Origin: Plastoroseomonas hellenica | Lineage (GTDB): Bacteria > Pseudomonadota > Alphaproteobacteria > Acetobacterales > Acetobacteraceae | Length of the DNA stretch: 64,000 nucleotides | Reading direction: 5' to 3' | NCBI RefSeq assembly: GCF_018129085.1 | Contig: NZ_JAAGBB010000003.1 | Location: 178,421 to 242,420, forward strand | Shown: positions 37,055-45,537 of the stretch, in pieces | How the letters are laid out: the number at the start of each line of letters is the position of its first letter | Numbering within the stretch: position 1 is the first letter of the stretch | Notes under the pieces: generated by a model | The model's database searches: none | What the model saw: only the letters and a program-made list of their open reading frames with translations | Told to the model about the DNA's origin: nothing | Program-made: the position numbers and the translations under genes

Positions 37055-37992
37055 GCCGCGCGCATCCGCGGATCGAGCGCCGCATAGAGCATATCGACGA
37101 TCAGGTTCACGATGATGAAGCCGAGCGACAGCACGATGATGGTCCCCTGCGCCATCGGGAAGTCGGAGGAGGTGATGGCGCCCACGGCCAGCCGACCGAC
37201 GCCCGGCCAGGTGAAGACCGTCTCGGTCACCACCGCGCCGCCGAGCAGGAAGCCGATCTGCAGCCCGATCAGTGTCACCACCGGTACCATGGCGTTGCGC
37301 AGCGCATGGCGCAGCACGACCAGCCGCTCCGAAAGGCCTTTGGCGCGGGCTGTGCGGACGTGGTCCGCGGAGAGCACGTCCAGCACCGCGGTCCGGGTCA
37401 TGCGCGCGACGGGGCCGACGAAGACGCCGCCGAGCGTGATCGCCGGCAAGGCGATGGATTGCAGCCCTTCCAGCGTCCAGAGCGGTCCGCCGCGGCCGGT
37501 AAAGGGGAGCCACTGCCACTTGAAGCCGACGAACCAGATCAGGATCAGGCCGAGGAAGAAGACCGGCACCGAGACGCCGGCGACCGAGATCGCCATCACG
37601 CCGCGATCGATCAGGGACCCCCGGTAATAGGCGCCGAGCGTGCCGAGCAGGATGCCGAGCGGGATCGACCAGACGAGGCTCGACAGCATCAGCTCCAATG
37701 TCGGGCCAATGGTGGCACCGAGCTCCTGCACCACCGGCACGTTGTTGATGATGGAGACGCCGAGGTCACCCTGCGCCAGCCGCCACAGATAGAGCCCGAA
37801 CTGTGTCGTCAATGGCTGGTCGAGACCGAGGTCGCGGCGGATCTCCGCCACCACCTCGGCGGTGGCGGAAGGTCCGGCGCGCACCGTCGCCGGATCGGTC
37901 GGCACCACCTGCATCAGCAGGAAGCCGATCAGCAGCACGCCGAGCATCACGGGAATCGCCAGCAGCAGCCGCTGGATCAGGTAGCGCAGCAT
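37051..37992 (-). CDS. ABC transporter permease (DppB type)
   Basis: A 313-residue membrane protein. The N-terminus MLRYLIQRLLLAIPVMLGV is the conserved signal-anchor-like first helix of DppB. The EAA-type loop reads HVRTARAKGLSERLVVLRHAL near residue 205. The gene starts three bases after the stop of the YtcJ-like hydrolase and ends inside dppC. Together with the downstream ATPases it gives a complete importer. Confidence 0.93.
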   Translation of the reverse strand: MLRYLIQRLLLAIPVMLGVLLIGFLLMQVVPTDPATVRAGPSATAEVVAEIRRDLGLDQPLTTQFGLYLWRLAQGDLGVSIINNVPVVQELGATIGPTLELMLSSLVWSIPLGILLGTLGAYYRGSLIDRGVMAISVAGVSVPVFFLGLILIWFVGFKWQWLPFTGRGGPLWTLEGLQSIALPAITLGGVFVGPVARMTRTAVLDVLSADHVRTARAKGLSERLVVLRHALRNAMVPVVTLIGLQIGFLLGGAVVTETVFTWPGVGRLAVGAITSSDFPMAQGTIIVLSLGFIIVNLIVDMLYAALDPRMRAA

Positions 37993-37995
37993 GGC

Positions 37996-39618
37996 TCAGG
38001 CGAGCTCCGCGTGGCGATCGAAGATCGGCGTCCCCTCGCGCAGCGTCAGGTCGGCCTGCACCCCGCGCAATGTGCCGGGCTCGATGGCGAAGATGTCCTC
38101 AGACAGCACGGCGACATCGGCCAGCATGCCGGGCTCCAGCGTGCCGCGCCGGTCCTCCGCGAACTGGGTATAGGCGCCGCACCAGGTGTAGCAATGCACC
38201 GCCTCGGCGACCGTCAGCGCTTCCGACGCGCCAAGCACCGTGCCCTTGTTCGTGGCGCGCGTGACCATGGTGTAGAGATTGATGAAGGGATCGACGGTCG
38301 AGACCGGGCAATCCGAGGACGCCGCCGGATGGTGCCCCTCATCCAGCCATGTCTTCATCGGATAGGCGAACTCGCTGCGCGGCAGGCCGAGATTCTTCAC
38401 GTAGAGATCGCCGAACTCATACATGAACACCGGCTGCGGCACCGGCAGGATGCCGCGGGCCTTCATGCGTCGGCGCTGGTCGCGTGTCAGGAAGCCGCAA
38501 TGTTCGATGCGGTGGCGGCGGCCGGCGAAGGGATGCGCCTCGCTATCAGCGGCTTCCATGCCCTGCAGCACCTGCTCGATCGCCGCGTCGCCGATGGCGT
38601 GGATGTCGAGCTGCCAGCCCTGCTCGTGATAGAGCTTCAGCAGCGCGTGAATCTTCTCCTCGGGGAAGGTGAAGACGCCTGTCGTGTTCCCGATCAGATA
38701 GGGCTCGAAGAAGGCCGCGGTCAGGCCGCCGGCAGAGCCGTCGGCGAAGACCTTCACCGCACCCCACCGCAGCCCGTCATCCCCCTCGCCCGGGCGCATG
38801 CCGGAATCCCAGGCGGCCTGGGCGATACCCTCGGGATTGCCGGCCAGCACCTGCCACATGCGGAGCGGCAGGCGCCCCGCCTTCTGCGCCACGCGGTAGG
38901 CATCGATCTCGGCGAGCCCTGCGGTCATGCCGACATTCATGTCGGTGGCGCTGGCGAAGCCCCGCGCCGCGAGGTCGAGGCAGGCGGCCTCGATCGCATC
39001 GACCATCCGCGCCTGGTCTGGCTGCGGGATATGGTCCCGGATCAGGCGCATAGCGCGTTCCTGGAACAGCCCGGTCAGGCTGCCGCCACGCCGCTCGATC
39101 ACGCCGCCTTCAGGATCCGGCGTGTTGTGCCCGACGCCGCAGAGCCGCAGCGCCGCGCCGTTCGCGACGCCCATATGGCCGCAGGTGCGCACGATGAAGA
39201 CCGGGTTGTCGGGCGCCGCCGCATCCAGCTCCGCCGCCGTCGGGTGCCGCCCGACATCGAGCGCGCCGTGGTCGTAGCCGCGCCCCAGGATCCAACTGCC
39301 TTTCGGCGCCGCCGCGGCGGCCGCGCCGATGCGGCGCAGCACCTCGTCCAGCGTCGTCACTTCCTCCGCGCGCAGGTTCACCTGCGCGAGGCCGAGCCCA
39401 TAGGGCAGCAGATGCATATGGGCTTCGTTGAAAGCCGGGATGGCGACACGGCCCTCGAGATCGAGGCGCCGCGTTCCGGCCGGCGTCGCCGCCGCCACCT
39501 CCGCCGCCGTGCCGACCACAGCGATGCGGCCATCGGCGATGAGCAGCGCTTCGGCGAAGCCGCCGGCGAGCCCGCGGAAGACGCGCCCGCCGGCAATGAG
39601 CAGCGGCGCAGCCGTCAC
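37996..39618 (-). CDS. Amidohydrolase family protein, YtcJ-like
   Basis: A 540-residue amidohydrolase_3 member. FNEAHMHLLPYGL near residue 67 holds the HxH metal motif; QLDIHAIGDAAI near residue 330 and SSDCPVST near residue 440 supply later ligands. The YtcJ group includes N-substituted formamide deformylases and similar enzymes; its substrate is not predictable. The ATG overlaps the aldolase stop as ATGA, and dppB follows after three bases. Two different amidohydrolases in one operon is notable. Confidence 0.88.
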   Translation of the reverse strand: MTAAPLLIAGGRVFRGLAGGFAEALLIADGRIAVVGTAAEVAAATPAGTRRLDLEGRVAIPAFNEAHMHLLPYGLGLAQVNLRAEEVTTLDEVLRRIGAAAAAAPKGSWILGRGYDHGALDVGRHPTAAELDAAAPDNPVFIVRTCGHMGVANGAALRLCGVGHNTPDPEGGVIERRGGSLTGLFQERAMRLIRDHIPQPDQARMVDAIEAACLDLAARGFASATDMNVGMTAGLAEIDAYRVAQKAGRLPLRMWQVLAGNPEGIAQAAWDSGMRPGEGDDGLRWGAVKVFADGSAGGLTAAFFEPYLIGNTTGVFTFPEEKIHALLKLYHEQGWQLDIHAIGDAAIEQVLQGMEAADSEAHPFAGRRHRIEHCGFLTRDQRRRMKARGILPVPQPVFMYEFGDLYVKNLGLPRSEFAYPMKTWLDEGHHPAASSDCPVSTVDPFINLYTMVTRATNKGTVLGASEALTVAEAVHCYTWCGAYTQFAEDRRGTLEPGMLADVAVLSEDIFAIEPGTLRGVQADLTLREGTPIFDRHAELA

Positions 39619-40388
39619 GAGCGATAGTCCGGCTTGTCGTTCTCGATCAGCCGCAGGCTGGCTTCCCAGGCGAGGTTGTAGCCGGGATTGGCCTTCGGCC
39701 GGTTGAACTGGGCGGCGGTGTGGACGCGGACCGATTCCGGCGGCAGCACCAGCTCGGCACCGCCGGATTGCGCGGCGATCTGCGCCTGGCAGGCACGCTC
39801 CAGGTAATAGATCTGATCGAAGGCCTGGGCCGGTGAGGCGCCGCAGACCAGCAGGCCGTGGTTGCGCAGGATCATGGCGTTGTGGGTGCCGAGGTCACGC
39901 ACCAGCCGGTCCCGTTCATCGAGGTCGAGCGCGATCCCCTCATAATCATGGTAGGCGAGGTGGCCATAGAACTTGAGCGCGTGCTGGCTGATCGGCAGCA
40001 GGCCCTGGCGCTGGGCGGAGACGGCGATACCGGCGGCGGTATGGGTATGGACCACCACCATCGCGTCCTCGCGCGCCATGTGGATCGCGGAATGGATGGT
40101 GAAGCCGGCGGCGTTCACGCGCTTCGATGAATGCGCCTCCTCGACCACATTGCCGTCGAGGTCGATCTTCACGAGGTCGGAGGCGCGCATCTCGTGAAAC
40201 AGCACGCCGTAGCGATTGATGAGAAAGTGGTGTTCCGGCCCCGGCACCCGCGCGCTGATGTGGGTGTAGATCAGGTCGGTCATCCGGAAATGCGCGACCA
40301 GGCGATAGAGCGCGGCCAGTTCGCAGCGGACCTGCCACTCCTCCTCCGAAATGCCGGCCCGGATGGCCTGCGGCACGGGCATGTTCAT
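39615..40388 (-). CDS. Class II aldolase/adducin family protein
   Basis: A 257-residue zinc-dependent aldolase-like protein. Metal ligands are suggested by VVVHTHTAAGIA near residue 105 and RNHGLLVCG near residue 171, with the acidic partner in the N-terminal half. Family members cleave L-fuculose phosphate, 2-dehydro-tetronate and related compounds. A GGGAG site precedes the ATG; longer upstream frames lie in the divergent intergenic region. It is first in the nine-gene operon, so the operon promoter is likely in 40389-40644. Confidence 0.88.
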   Translation of the reverse strand: MNMPVPQAIRAGISEEEWQVRCELAALYRLVAHFRMTDLIYTHISARVPGPEHHFLINRYGVLFHEMRASDLVKIDLDGNVVEEAHSSKRVNAAGFTIHSAIHMAREDAMVVVHTHTAAGIAVSAQRQGLLPISQHALKFYGHLAYHDYEGIALDLDERDRLVRDLGTHNAMILRNHGLLVCGASPAQAFDQIYYLERACQAQIAAQSGGAELVLPPESVRVHTAAQFNRPKANPGYNLAWEASLRLIENDKPDYRS

Positions 40389-40644
40389 GGCAAGCGGGCT
40401 CCCATCATGTTGCGGGGATGGTGGATGTTCCTGGGGCGGATGCTCCGCCGCGGGTCGCAGCGCGTCAACTGCTTGACGCACAATGTCCGGGCAGGGCAGG
40501 CGCGGCACGCCGCAGCGCTGGGCAAAGCCTGCGCGATTTCCGCGCATGCCCCCTTTCCCCGCCCTGCCGCGCCGCCGCATGATGCGCCCCGCCAAGCCCA
40601 TCGGCGCCGCAGCCTGCGGCGACATCACCGCCGGAGATCGCGCG
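40389..40644. other. Divergent intergenic region, no gene seen
   Basis: This 256-bp region lies between the class II aldolase gene (minus) and the GlcG-like gene (plus). It is the only gap large enough to carry the promoter of the nine-gene importer operon. A minus-strand in-frame extension of the aldolase crosses part of it but looks like spurious Arg/Ala-rich sequence. I found no clear promoter or operator by eye. Confidence 0.5.
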
Positions 40645-41220
40645 ATGCCCCGCGCCGCCCTGCTTCTTGCCGCCTCCTTCCTGGCGGGCACCGCTGCTTT
40701 TGCACAGCAGCAACCGGCCGCGCCGGCACCCCCTGCCCCGGCCGCCGCGCCGCCGGCGCCAACCTCCACCCCCACGCCCCCGCCACCGCCGGCCGGGCTC
40801 TACACGGAGCGCAGCATCACCGCGGGCCTGGCAGCCGAGGCGGTGGCCGCGGCCGTCGAAGCCTGTGCCGGGCGCGGGCATCGGGTTACGGCGGTGGTCG
40901 TGGATCGCGCCGGCGTCCTGAAGGCGGCGCTGCGGGCCGACGGCGCCGGGCCGCACAGTGCTGCGGCCGCACGCGCCAAAGCCTATACGGCGGCCTCCAC
41001 CCGCACCGGCACCACCCAGCTTCTGGAGACGGTGCGCAGCAACCCCGGCGCTTCGCGCGTGCCCGATGTCGAAGGCTTCCTGGTGGTCGGTGGTGGGCTG
41101 CCGATCCGGACCGGGGACGAGGTGGTGGGCGCGATCGGCGTGGACGGCTCGCCGGGCGGGCTGCTCGATGACCAATGCGCCGAGGCCGGCATCGCCCGGA
41201 TTCGCGACCGGCTGGGCTGA
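40645..41220 (+). CDS. Secreted GlcG/HbpS family heme-binding-like protein with proline-rich linker
   Basis: A 191-residue protein from an ATG at 40645 with a GGAG site upstream. The signal peptide MPRAALLLAASFLAGTAAFAQ is followed by an Ala/Pro-rich linker to about residue 52. Residues 53-190 fit the HbpS-like/GlcG domain: ITAGLAAEAVAAAVEACAG, VVVDRAGVLKAALRADGAG, and the closing GDEVVGAIGVDGSPGG motif. Function of this family is unclear; heme binding is known for HbpS only. A DMT exporter gene follows after 13 bp. Confidence 0.82.
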   Translation: MPRAALLLAASFLAGTAAFAQQQPAAPAPPAPAAAPPAPTSTPTPPPPPAGLYTERSITAGLAAEAVAAAVEACAGRGHRVTAVVVDRAGVLKAALRADGAGPHSAAAARAKAYTAASTRTGTTQLLETVRSNPGASRVPDVEGFLVVGGGLPIRTGDEVVGAIGVDGSPGGLLDDQCAEAGIARIRDRLG

Positions 41221-41233
41221 CCCCGACCGCCCC

Positions 41234-42142
41234 ATGACCTCCGCCACCCGACAGGACACGCTGCCGCCGCGCGCAGCGGTGATGATGGTGCTGCTCTGCG
41301 CTGTCTGGGCGCTCAATCAGGTGGCGATCAAGCTCGGCAATGACGGCTTCCCGCCGGTGCTGCAGACCGGGCTGCGCTCGATCGGCGGGGGGCTTCTGCT
41401 GCTCGGCTGGTGCGTCTGGAGGCGGGTGCCGCTGCTGGCGCGGGACGGCACGCTCGGCGCCGGGCTGCTGGTCGGCGTGATCTTCAGCGTGGAGTTCATG
41501 CTGCTGTATGAGGGCATGGCGCGTACCACCGCCGCGCGCGGCGTGGTCTTCCTCTACACCACGCCGGTCTTCGTGGCACTCGGCGCGCATCTCTGGCTGC
41601 CCGGCGACCGGATGACGCGGGCCAAGGCCTTCGGCCTGGCGGCGGCCTTCGCGGGGCTGCTGCTCGCTTTCCTCGACAGCCTGCGCCTGCCTTCGCGCAC
41701 GGAGCTCACAGGCGACCTGCTCTGCCTGGCGGCGGCGATACTCTGGGCGGCGACGACGCTCTGCATCAAGGGCAGCACCGCCCTCGCCCGGGCGCGCACC
41801 GAGAAGACCATGCTCTGGCAGATCGGAGTGTCGGCGCTGCTGATACCGCTCGGCTCGCTGGCGCTCGGCGAGGATTGGCGGATCGCGCCCGGGCCGATCG
41901 CACTAGGTTCGCTCGCCTTCCAGATCGTGATCGTCACCTTCCTCAGCTACTTCGCCTGGTTCGGGCTGGTGCGGCGCTATGCCGCCTCCCGCCTTTCGGG
42001 TTTCACCTTCCTGACGCCGGTCTTCGGTGTGGGCTTTGGGGCATGGCTGCTGGGCGACCCGGTGACGCCGGTGTTCGGTGCTGCGCTGGCGCTGGTGGCG
42101 GCCGGGATCTGGCTGCTCAACCGGCCGGTGCGCGCGACCTGA
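41234..42142 (+). CDS. DMT superfamily transporter (two EamA domains)
   Basis: A 302-residue membrane protein with about ten helices in two EamA repeats, the second starting near residue 155. The opening AVWALNQVAIKLGNDGFPPVLQ matches EamA proteins that export amino acids or other metabolites. Its 3' end overlaps the convergent thioesterase gene by 26 bp. Probably co-transcribed with the GlcG-like gene upstream. Substrate unknown. Confidence 0.88.
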   Translation: MTSATRQDTLPPRAAVMMVLLCAVWALNQVAIKLGNDGFPPVLQTGLRSIGGGLLLLGWCVWRRVPLLARDGTLGAGLLVGVIFSVEFMLLYEGMARTTAARGVVFLYTTPVFVALGAHLWLPGDRMTRAKAFGLAAAFAGLLLAFLDSLRLPSRTELTGDLLCLAAAILWAATTLCIKGSTALARARTEKTMLWQIGVSALLIPLGSLALGEDWRIAPGPIALGSLAFQIVIVTFLSYFAWFGLVRRYAASRLSGFTFLTPVFGVGFGAWLLGDPVTPVFGAALALVAAGIWLLNRPVRAT

Positions 42143-42572
42143 TCGCCAGGCGCTTGGCGGGCGTGCCGGTCGCAGCGGCGGCCATCAGCGCCGCGACATC
42201 TTCCGGCCAGCCCGTGACGCGTCGGGCGTTCAGGTCGATGCAGAGATAGAGCACCTCGTTCTCCGCGACCTGCCAGCCTTCCTCGGCATGCAGCAGGACA
42301 TGACGCGCGAGCAGGCGCTTCGCGTCATGGGCCAGCACTTCGCTGGTGGCGGCGAGCGGCGCACCCTCCAGCACTTCCCGCGTGTAGCCCTGCCAGGATT
42401 CGGCAGCGAAGGTACCTAGTCCGCGTTCCCGGAAGGCGCGACCGAGCCCGAGCTTCGGCCAGAGCACATCGGTCGCCATGTCGAAGGCGACGAGATAATA
42501 GGCGAGGTTCATGTGCCCGTAGTGGTCGACCCATTCGGGCTTCACATGGGTCAGGAGCGTCAGGTCGGTCAT
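42117..42572 (-). CDS. Acyl-CoA thioesterase, 4HBT hotdog family
   Basis: A 151-residue hotdog-fold protein. VKPEWVDHYGHMNLAYYLVAF near residue 9 carries the Asp and the GHMN helix motif of 4HBT-like thioesterases. The preferred ATG is 42572; an upstream ATG at 42596 is in frame but has no better ribosome site. It shares 26 bp of 3' overlap with the DMT gene. It follows the small secreted protein gene on the same strand after about 40 bp. Confidence 0.85.
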   Translation of the reverse strand: MTDLTLLTHVKPEWVDHYGHMNLAYYLVAFDMATDVLWPKLGLGRAFRERGLGTFAAESWQGYTREVLEGAPLAATSEVLAHDAKRLLARHVLLHAEEGWQVAENEVLYLCIDLNARRVTGWPEDVAALMAAAATGTPAKRLAIRSRAPAG

Positions 42573-42612
42573 GGCCCCGATTGTGCCGCGCAGCATGGCC
42601 GCCGGGAAGCGC

Positions 42613-42996
42613 TCACCGACAATCCGGATAGGAGAGCCAGCCGAGCGGCGCCCCATCGGGCGCATCGATCCGCCGAGCATCGGCGCAGCCACGCTCCAGG
42701 GCGAAGGCCCGTGGTCCGGGCGGCGGAGCCTCCCCTTCCAGCGGCAGCCTGGTGCGCGGCGCGGCATCGCCGGGCGCAATCCGGCAGCGCGTGAAGCTGC
42801 CATCCGCCCGGCGCACCAGCGCTTCGTAGAGCGGGCCGTCCCGCTTCAGGTCGAGCACCATGGCACCATCGCGTTCCGCGAGCAGGCAGCCGCGCAATTC
42901 GCGCGCCGCCTCCGGCAGCAGCGCCGTCCAGTCCTCCTGTGCCCGGGCCGGGGCCGCGAGCAGCAGGAGGACAAGGACGGCACCGCGCCGTCCCAT
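42613..42996 (-). CDS. Small secreted protein of unknown function
   Basis: A 127-residue protein with a clear signal peptide (residues 1-19, cut after ARA-Q or nearby). Three to four cysteines (in RGCLLAE, TRCRIAP, RGCADAR and PDCR) suggest disulfides in the periplasm. I recognise no family. Its ATG overlaps the RraA-like gene stop as ATGA, so it is translated together with it. Because the neighbouring aldolase is cytoplasmic, the link may be only transcriptional. Confidence 0.7.
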   Translation of the reverse strand: MGRRGAVLVLLLLAAPARAQEDWTALLPEAARELRGCLLAERDGAMVLDLKRDGPLYEALVRRADGSFTRCRIAPGDAAPRTRLPLEGEAPPPGPRAFALERGCADARRIDAPDGAPLGWLSYPDCR

Positions 42997-43703
42997 CAGT
43001 GGATGTCGTCGGCGCGGCGCAGCGCGTCCTTCAGGATCTCCACGTTGAAGCCAGGTTTCTTCGCCATCTCCAAGATCACCGCCTCCTTGCGGGTCAGCAG
43101 CTCGATCGCCGCCGGGATCTTCTTCACCGAAGCCGCCGGGATCACCACAGCGCCGTGACGGTCGGCATGCACCACGTCGTCATGGGCAGTCGCCATGCCG
43201 TGGATGGTAACCGGCTTGCCGAACTCCACAACATGCACATGCGCGTGGCTCGGGTTGATGCTGCCGGCGATGAGCTGGAAGCCCGGCGCGATCATGTCGA
43301 GGTCACGGATCGAGCCGGAGGTGACGCAGCCCAGCACGCCGAGGCCCTTGTGGACATTGGTGTTCACTTCGCCCCAGAAGGCGCCGACTCCGGGGGTCGG
43401 GTCGATATCCTCGAGGATGGCGATGGTCGGCAGCGCCCCGGCCGCGACGTATTCATACCAGCCGATGCGCGCCGCGCGGTCGGCATCCTTGCTGCGGGCG
43501 GACGGCGCCGCGGCGCGGATGGTGCCGACGCGCGCCAGGCCGCAGATCGGCGGCAGGGTGACGTCGGCGATCGCGAACTGCCGGTAGCTGAAGCCCCAGC
43601 ACCGCCGCTCCGGATCAGTGAGCTCGAGGGCGTTGCAGATGGTCGGCGTGTCCCAGGCGCAGAGTGCCTTCAGGTCGTCGGCAGTGAAGGGGTAGTCAGC
43701 CAT
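42996..43703 (-). CDS. RraA-like family protein (4-hydroxy-4-methyl-2-oxoglutarate aldolase type)
   Basis: A 235-residue RraA/dimethylmenaquinone methyltransferase-fold protein. It has the conserved GVLGCVTSGSIRDLD near residue 127, with the Arg and Asp of the G-x-x-R-D motif used for the pyruvate and metal site in HMG/CHA aldolases. Real members of the fold regulate RNase E or act as aldolases; the catabolic setting favours aldolase. AGGAGG precedes the ATG at 43703. It is divergent from the 61-residue gene. Confidence 0.88.
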   Translation of the reverse strand: MADYPFTADDLKALCAWDTPTICNALELTDPERRCWGFSYRQFAIADVTLPPICGLARVGTIRAAAPSARSKDADRAARIGWYEYVAAGALPTIAILEDIDPTPGVGAFWGEVNTNVHKGLGVLGCVTSGSIRDLDMIAPGFQLIAGSINPSHAHVHVVEFGKPVTIHGMATAHDDVVHADRHGAVVIPAASVKKIPAAIELLTRKEAVILEMAKKPGFNVEILKDALRRADDIH

Positions 43704-43836
43704 GCTCGTTTCCTCCTGATGGCGCAGCTTCGGCCGGGCGCGGCGCCCGGTCAATTCGTGCCCAGGTGGTCGAGAGGACGGTTGACGCCGGCCGTGCCAC
43801 GGCCCAAACCCCGCGGCCCGCAAGCAAGAGGATGAG

Positions 43837-44022
43837 ATGCGCGCGTTCGACGGACAATTCTCCGGCAATCGCCCCATGCAACGGAACATGGAGGAGAAGC
43901 GCCGGCAGCTCGCGGAGCTGAAGCGCACCCTGGCCAACATGAAATCACACGCCGCGCCGTCGCTGCGCGCCTCCGTCACCGCCAAGATCGCGGCCCTTGA
44001 GGCGGAGCTGGCCGGCAAATAA
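43837..44022 (+). CDS. Small 61-residue protein with predicted coiled coil
   Basis: Residues 17-60 are a charged helix with heptad-like Leu/Ala spacing (KRRQLAELKRTLANMK, KIAALEAELAG), suggesting a coiled coil. AGAGG sits just upstream of the ATG. No family is recognised. It lies alone between the RraA operon and the second TRAP operon, transcribed opposite to both. Coding status is supported by the ribosome site and helix pattern but unproven. Confidence 0.55.
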   Translation: MRAFDGQFSGNRPMQRNMEEKRRQLAELKRTLANMKSHAAPSLRASVTAKIAALEAELAGK

Positions 44023-44103
44023 GAACGCCCCGCAAGAGTAGGCCCCTCCCCGGGGCCGCAGGCCGCCACGGGTTCCTGCGGAGCGAGGCGAAGCCGATGC
44101 TCC

Positions 44104-44123
44104 GGGGCCGCGAATGCGGCCCC
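44104..44123. terminator. GC hairpin between convergent genes
   Basis: A perfect 8-bp stem GGGGCCGC / GCGGCCCC with the loop GAAT lies between the 61-residue gene and the dctM gene, both of which end nearby in convergent orientation. No T-run follows. It may help end transcription from either side, but in this base composition such hairpins also arise by chance. Confidence 0.4.
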
Positions 44124-44217
44124 GCGCGCGACCGATCTCGGCCGTCAATGCTGCCCTGACAGCGCGCAAGCCAAGCCGGCGGATGCCGGCGCCGGCGCTT
44201 GAGGGCAGTGAACTCTC

Positions 44218-45537
44218 TCACCCCAAAAACTCGGGTGAGATCATCCTCGGCAGGACCAGCACCAGGCCAGGCCAGAGGATCACCATCGCCAGGACCGCCA
44301 ACATCGGCAGCAGCATGATCATGGTGTCCTTCAGCGCATCGCCCACCCGCATTCCCGCCACGTGGCAGGCGATCATCAGGCAGAGCCCGTAGGGTGGCGT
44401 CACCAGGCCGAAGGCCAGGCTGACGATGCCGATCATCGCGAAATGCACGGGATCGAGCCCCGCCCCCGCCGCCAGCGGCTGCAGGATCGCGCCGACGATG
44501 ATGATCGCCGGGATGGCGTCCAGGAAGCAGCCGACCACCAGGAACACAGCGGCGATGAAGAAGCCGGTCGCGATCGGGCCCATGCCCCAGGCAGAAACGC
44601 CGGACAGGATCGCCTCCGGGATCTTGTAATAGGCCAGCAGCCAGCCGAAGCAGCTTGCGGCGCCGACGCAGAACAGCGCCACCGCAGCCAGCCGACCGGT
44701 CTCCCCGAGAGCTTCGTAGAGGCCGCGGAAGCTCATCTCGCGATAGACCAGCAGCGAAAGGACACCCGCATAGAGCACCGCGATGCAGGCGCTCTCGGTC
44801 GCGGTGAACCAGCCGAAGATCTTGCCGCCGATGATGATGAAGGGCGTCATCAGCGCCGGGAGTGCGGTGAGCAAGGCTCCCGCCAGAGCACCCCAGCTCG
44901 CGCGCGGATAGGTCGGATAGCCGCGCAGCTTCGCATAGGCATGCACGGTGCCCATCTGCACCAGGCCGATCAGCAGACCCGGGATGATGCCGGCCAGGAA
45001 CAGCGCCCCGATCGAGGTGGTCAGCACCCCACCCCAGACGATCATCAGGATCGAAGGCGGGATGATGACCGCGAGCACCGCGGAGACGGCGGTGATCGCG
45101 ACCGAGAAGCTGTCGTCGTAGCCTTCCTTGCGCTGCGCCTCGATGAAGATCTTGGACTGGCTCGCGGCATCGGCCGTGGAACTGCCGGAGATGCCGGCGA
45201 AGAAGATCGAGAGCACGACGTTGATCTGCGCCAGCGCCCCGGGCCAATGCCCGACCATGGTGCGCGACAGGGTCATCAACCGGTTGGTGATGCCGCCCAC
45301 ATTCATCAGGTTCGCGGTCAGCAGGAAGAAGGGCACCGCGAGCAGGATGAAGCTGTTGAAAGCGTTGAAGGTCTCCTGCATCAGCACCATCGGCGACAGA
45401 TGCGGTTCGATCAGCAGGATCGGCAGGCAGGCGAGGCCGAGTGCCACGGCGACCGGCACCCGCAGCACCAGCAGCGTGAAGAAGACGCCGAACAGGATGG
45501 CGGCGGCATCGCCGGAGGACAGGACATTGCCGCCCAT
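44218..45537 (-). CDS. TRAP transporter large permease (DctM family)
   Basis: A 439-residue membrane protein. ISGSSTADAASQSKIF near residue 108 and PSILMIVWGG near residue 156 match DctM signatures; the late VTPPYGLCLMIACHVAG fits the family. The start at 45537 is chosen because ATGA overlaps the small permease stop; a 12-residue upstream extension is unlikely. It moves an organic anion with Na+ after delivery by the receptor encoded at 46090-47085. Confidence 0.93.
   Translation of the reverse strand: MGGNVLSSGDAAAILFGVFFTLLVLRVPVAVALGLACLPILLIEPHLSPMVLMQETFNAFNSFILLAVPFFLLTANLMNVGGITNRLMTLSRTMVGHWPGALAQINVVLSIFFAGISGSSTADAASQSKIFIEAQRKEGYDDSFSVAITAVSAVLAVIIPPSILMIVWGGVLTTSIGALFLAGIIPGLLIGLVQMGTVHAYAKLRGYPTYPRASWGALAGALLTALPALMTPFIIIGGKIFGWFTATESACIAVLYAGVLSLLVYREMSFRGLYEALGETGRLAAVALFCVGAASCFGWLLAYYKIPEAILSGVSAWGMGPIATGFFIAAVFLVVGCFLDAIPAIIIVGAILQPLAAGAGLDPVHFAMIGIVSLAFGLVTPPYGLCLMIACHVAGMRVGDALKDTMIMLLPMLAVLAMVILWPGLVLVLPRMISPEFLG

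Noticed and set aside
37036..39627. An 863-codon plus-strand frame antisense to dppB and the YtcJ-like gene
   Set aside because: Same reason: low-complexity Arg/His/Gln-rich translation over genes with full catalytic motifs.
44023..44217. A further copy of the structured repeat between two convergent genes
   Set aside because: It has GC hairpins but lacks the conserved TTTTAGAGCCC and CCAAGTGAAGCAGG boxes of copies A and B.
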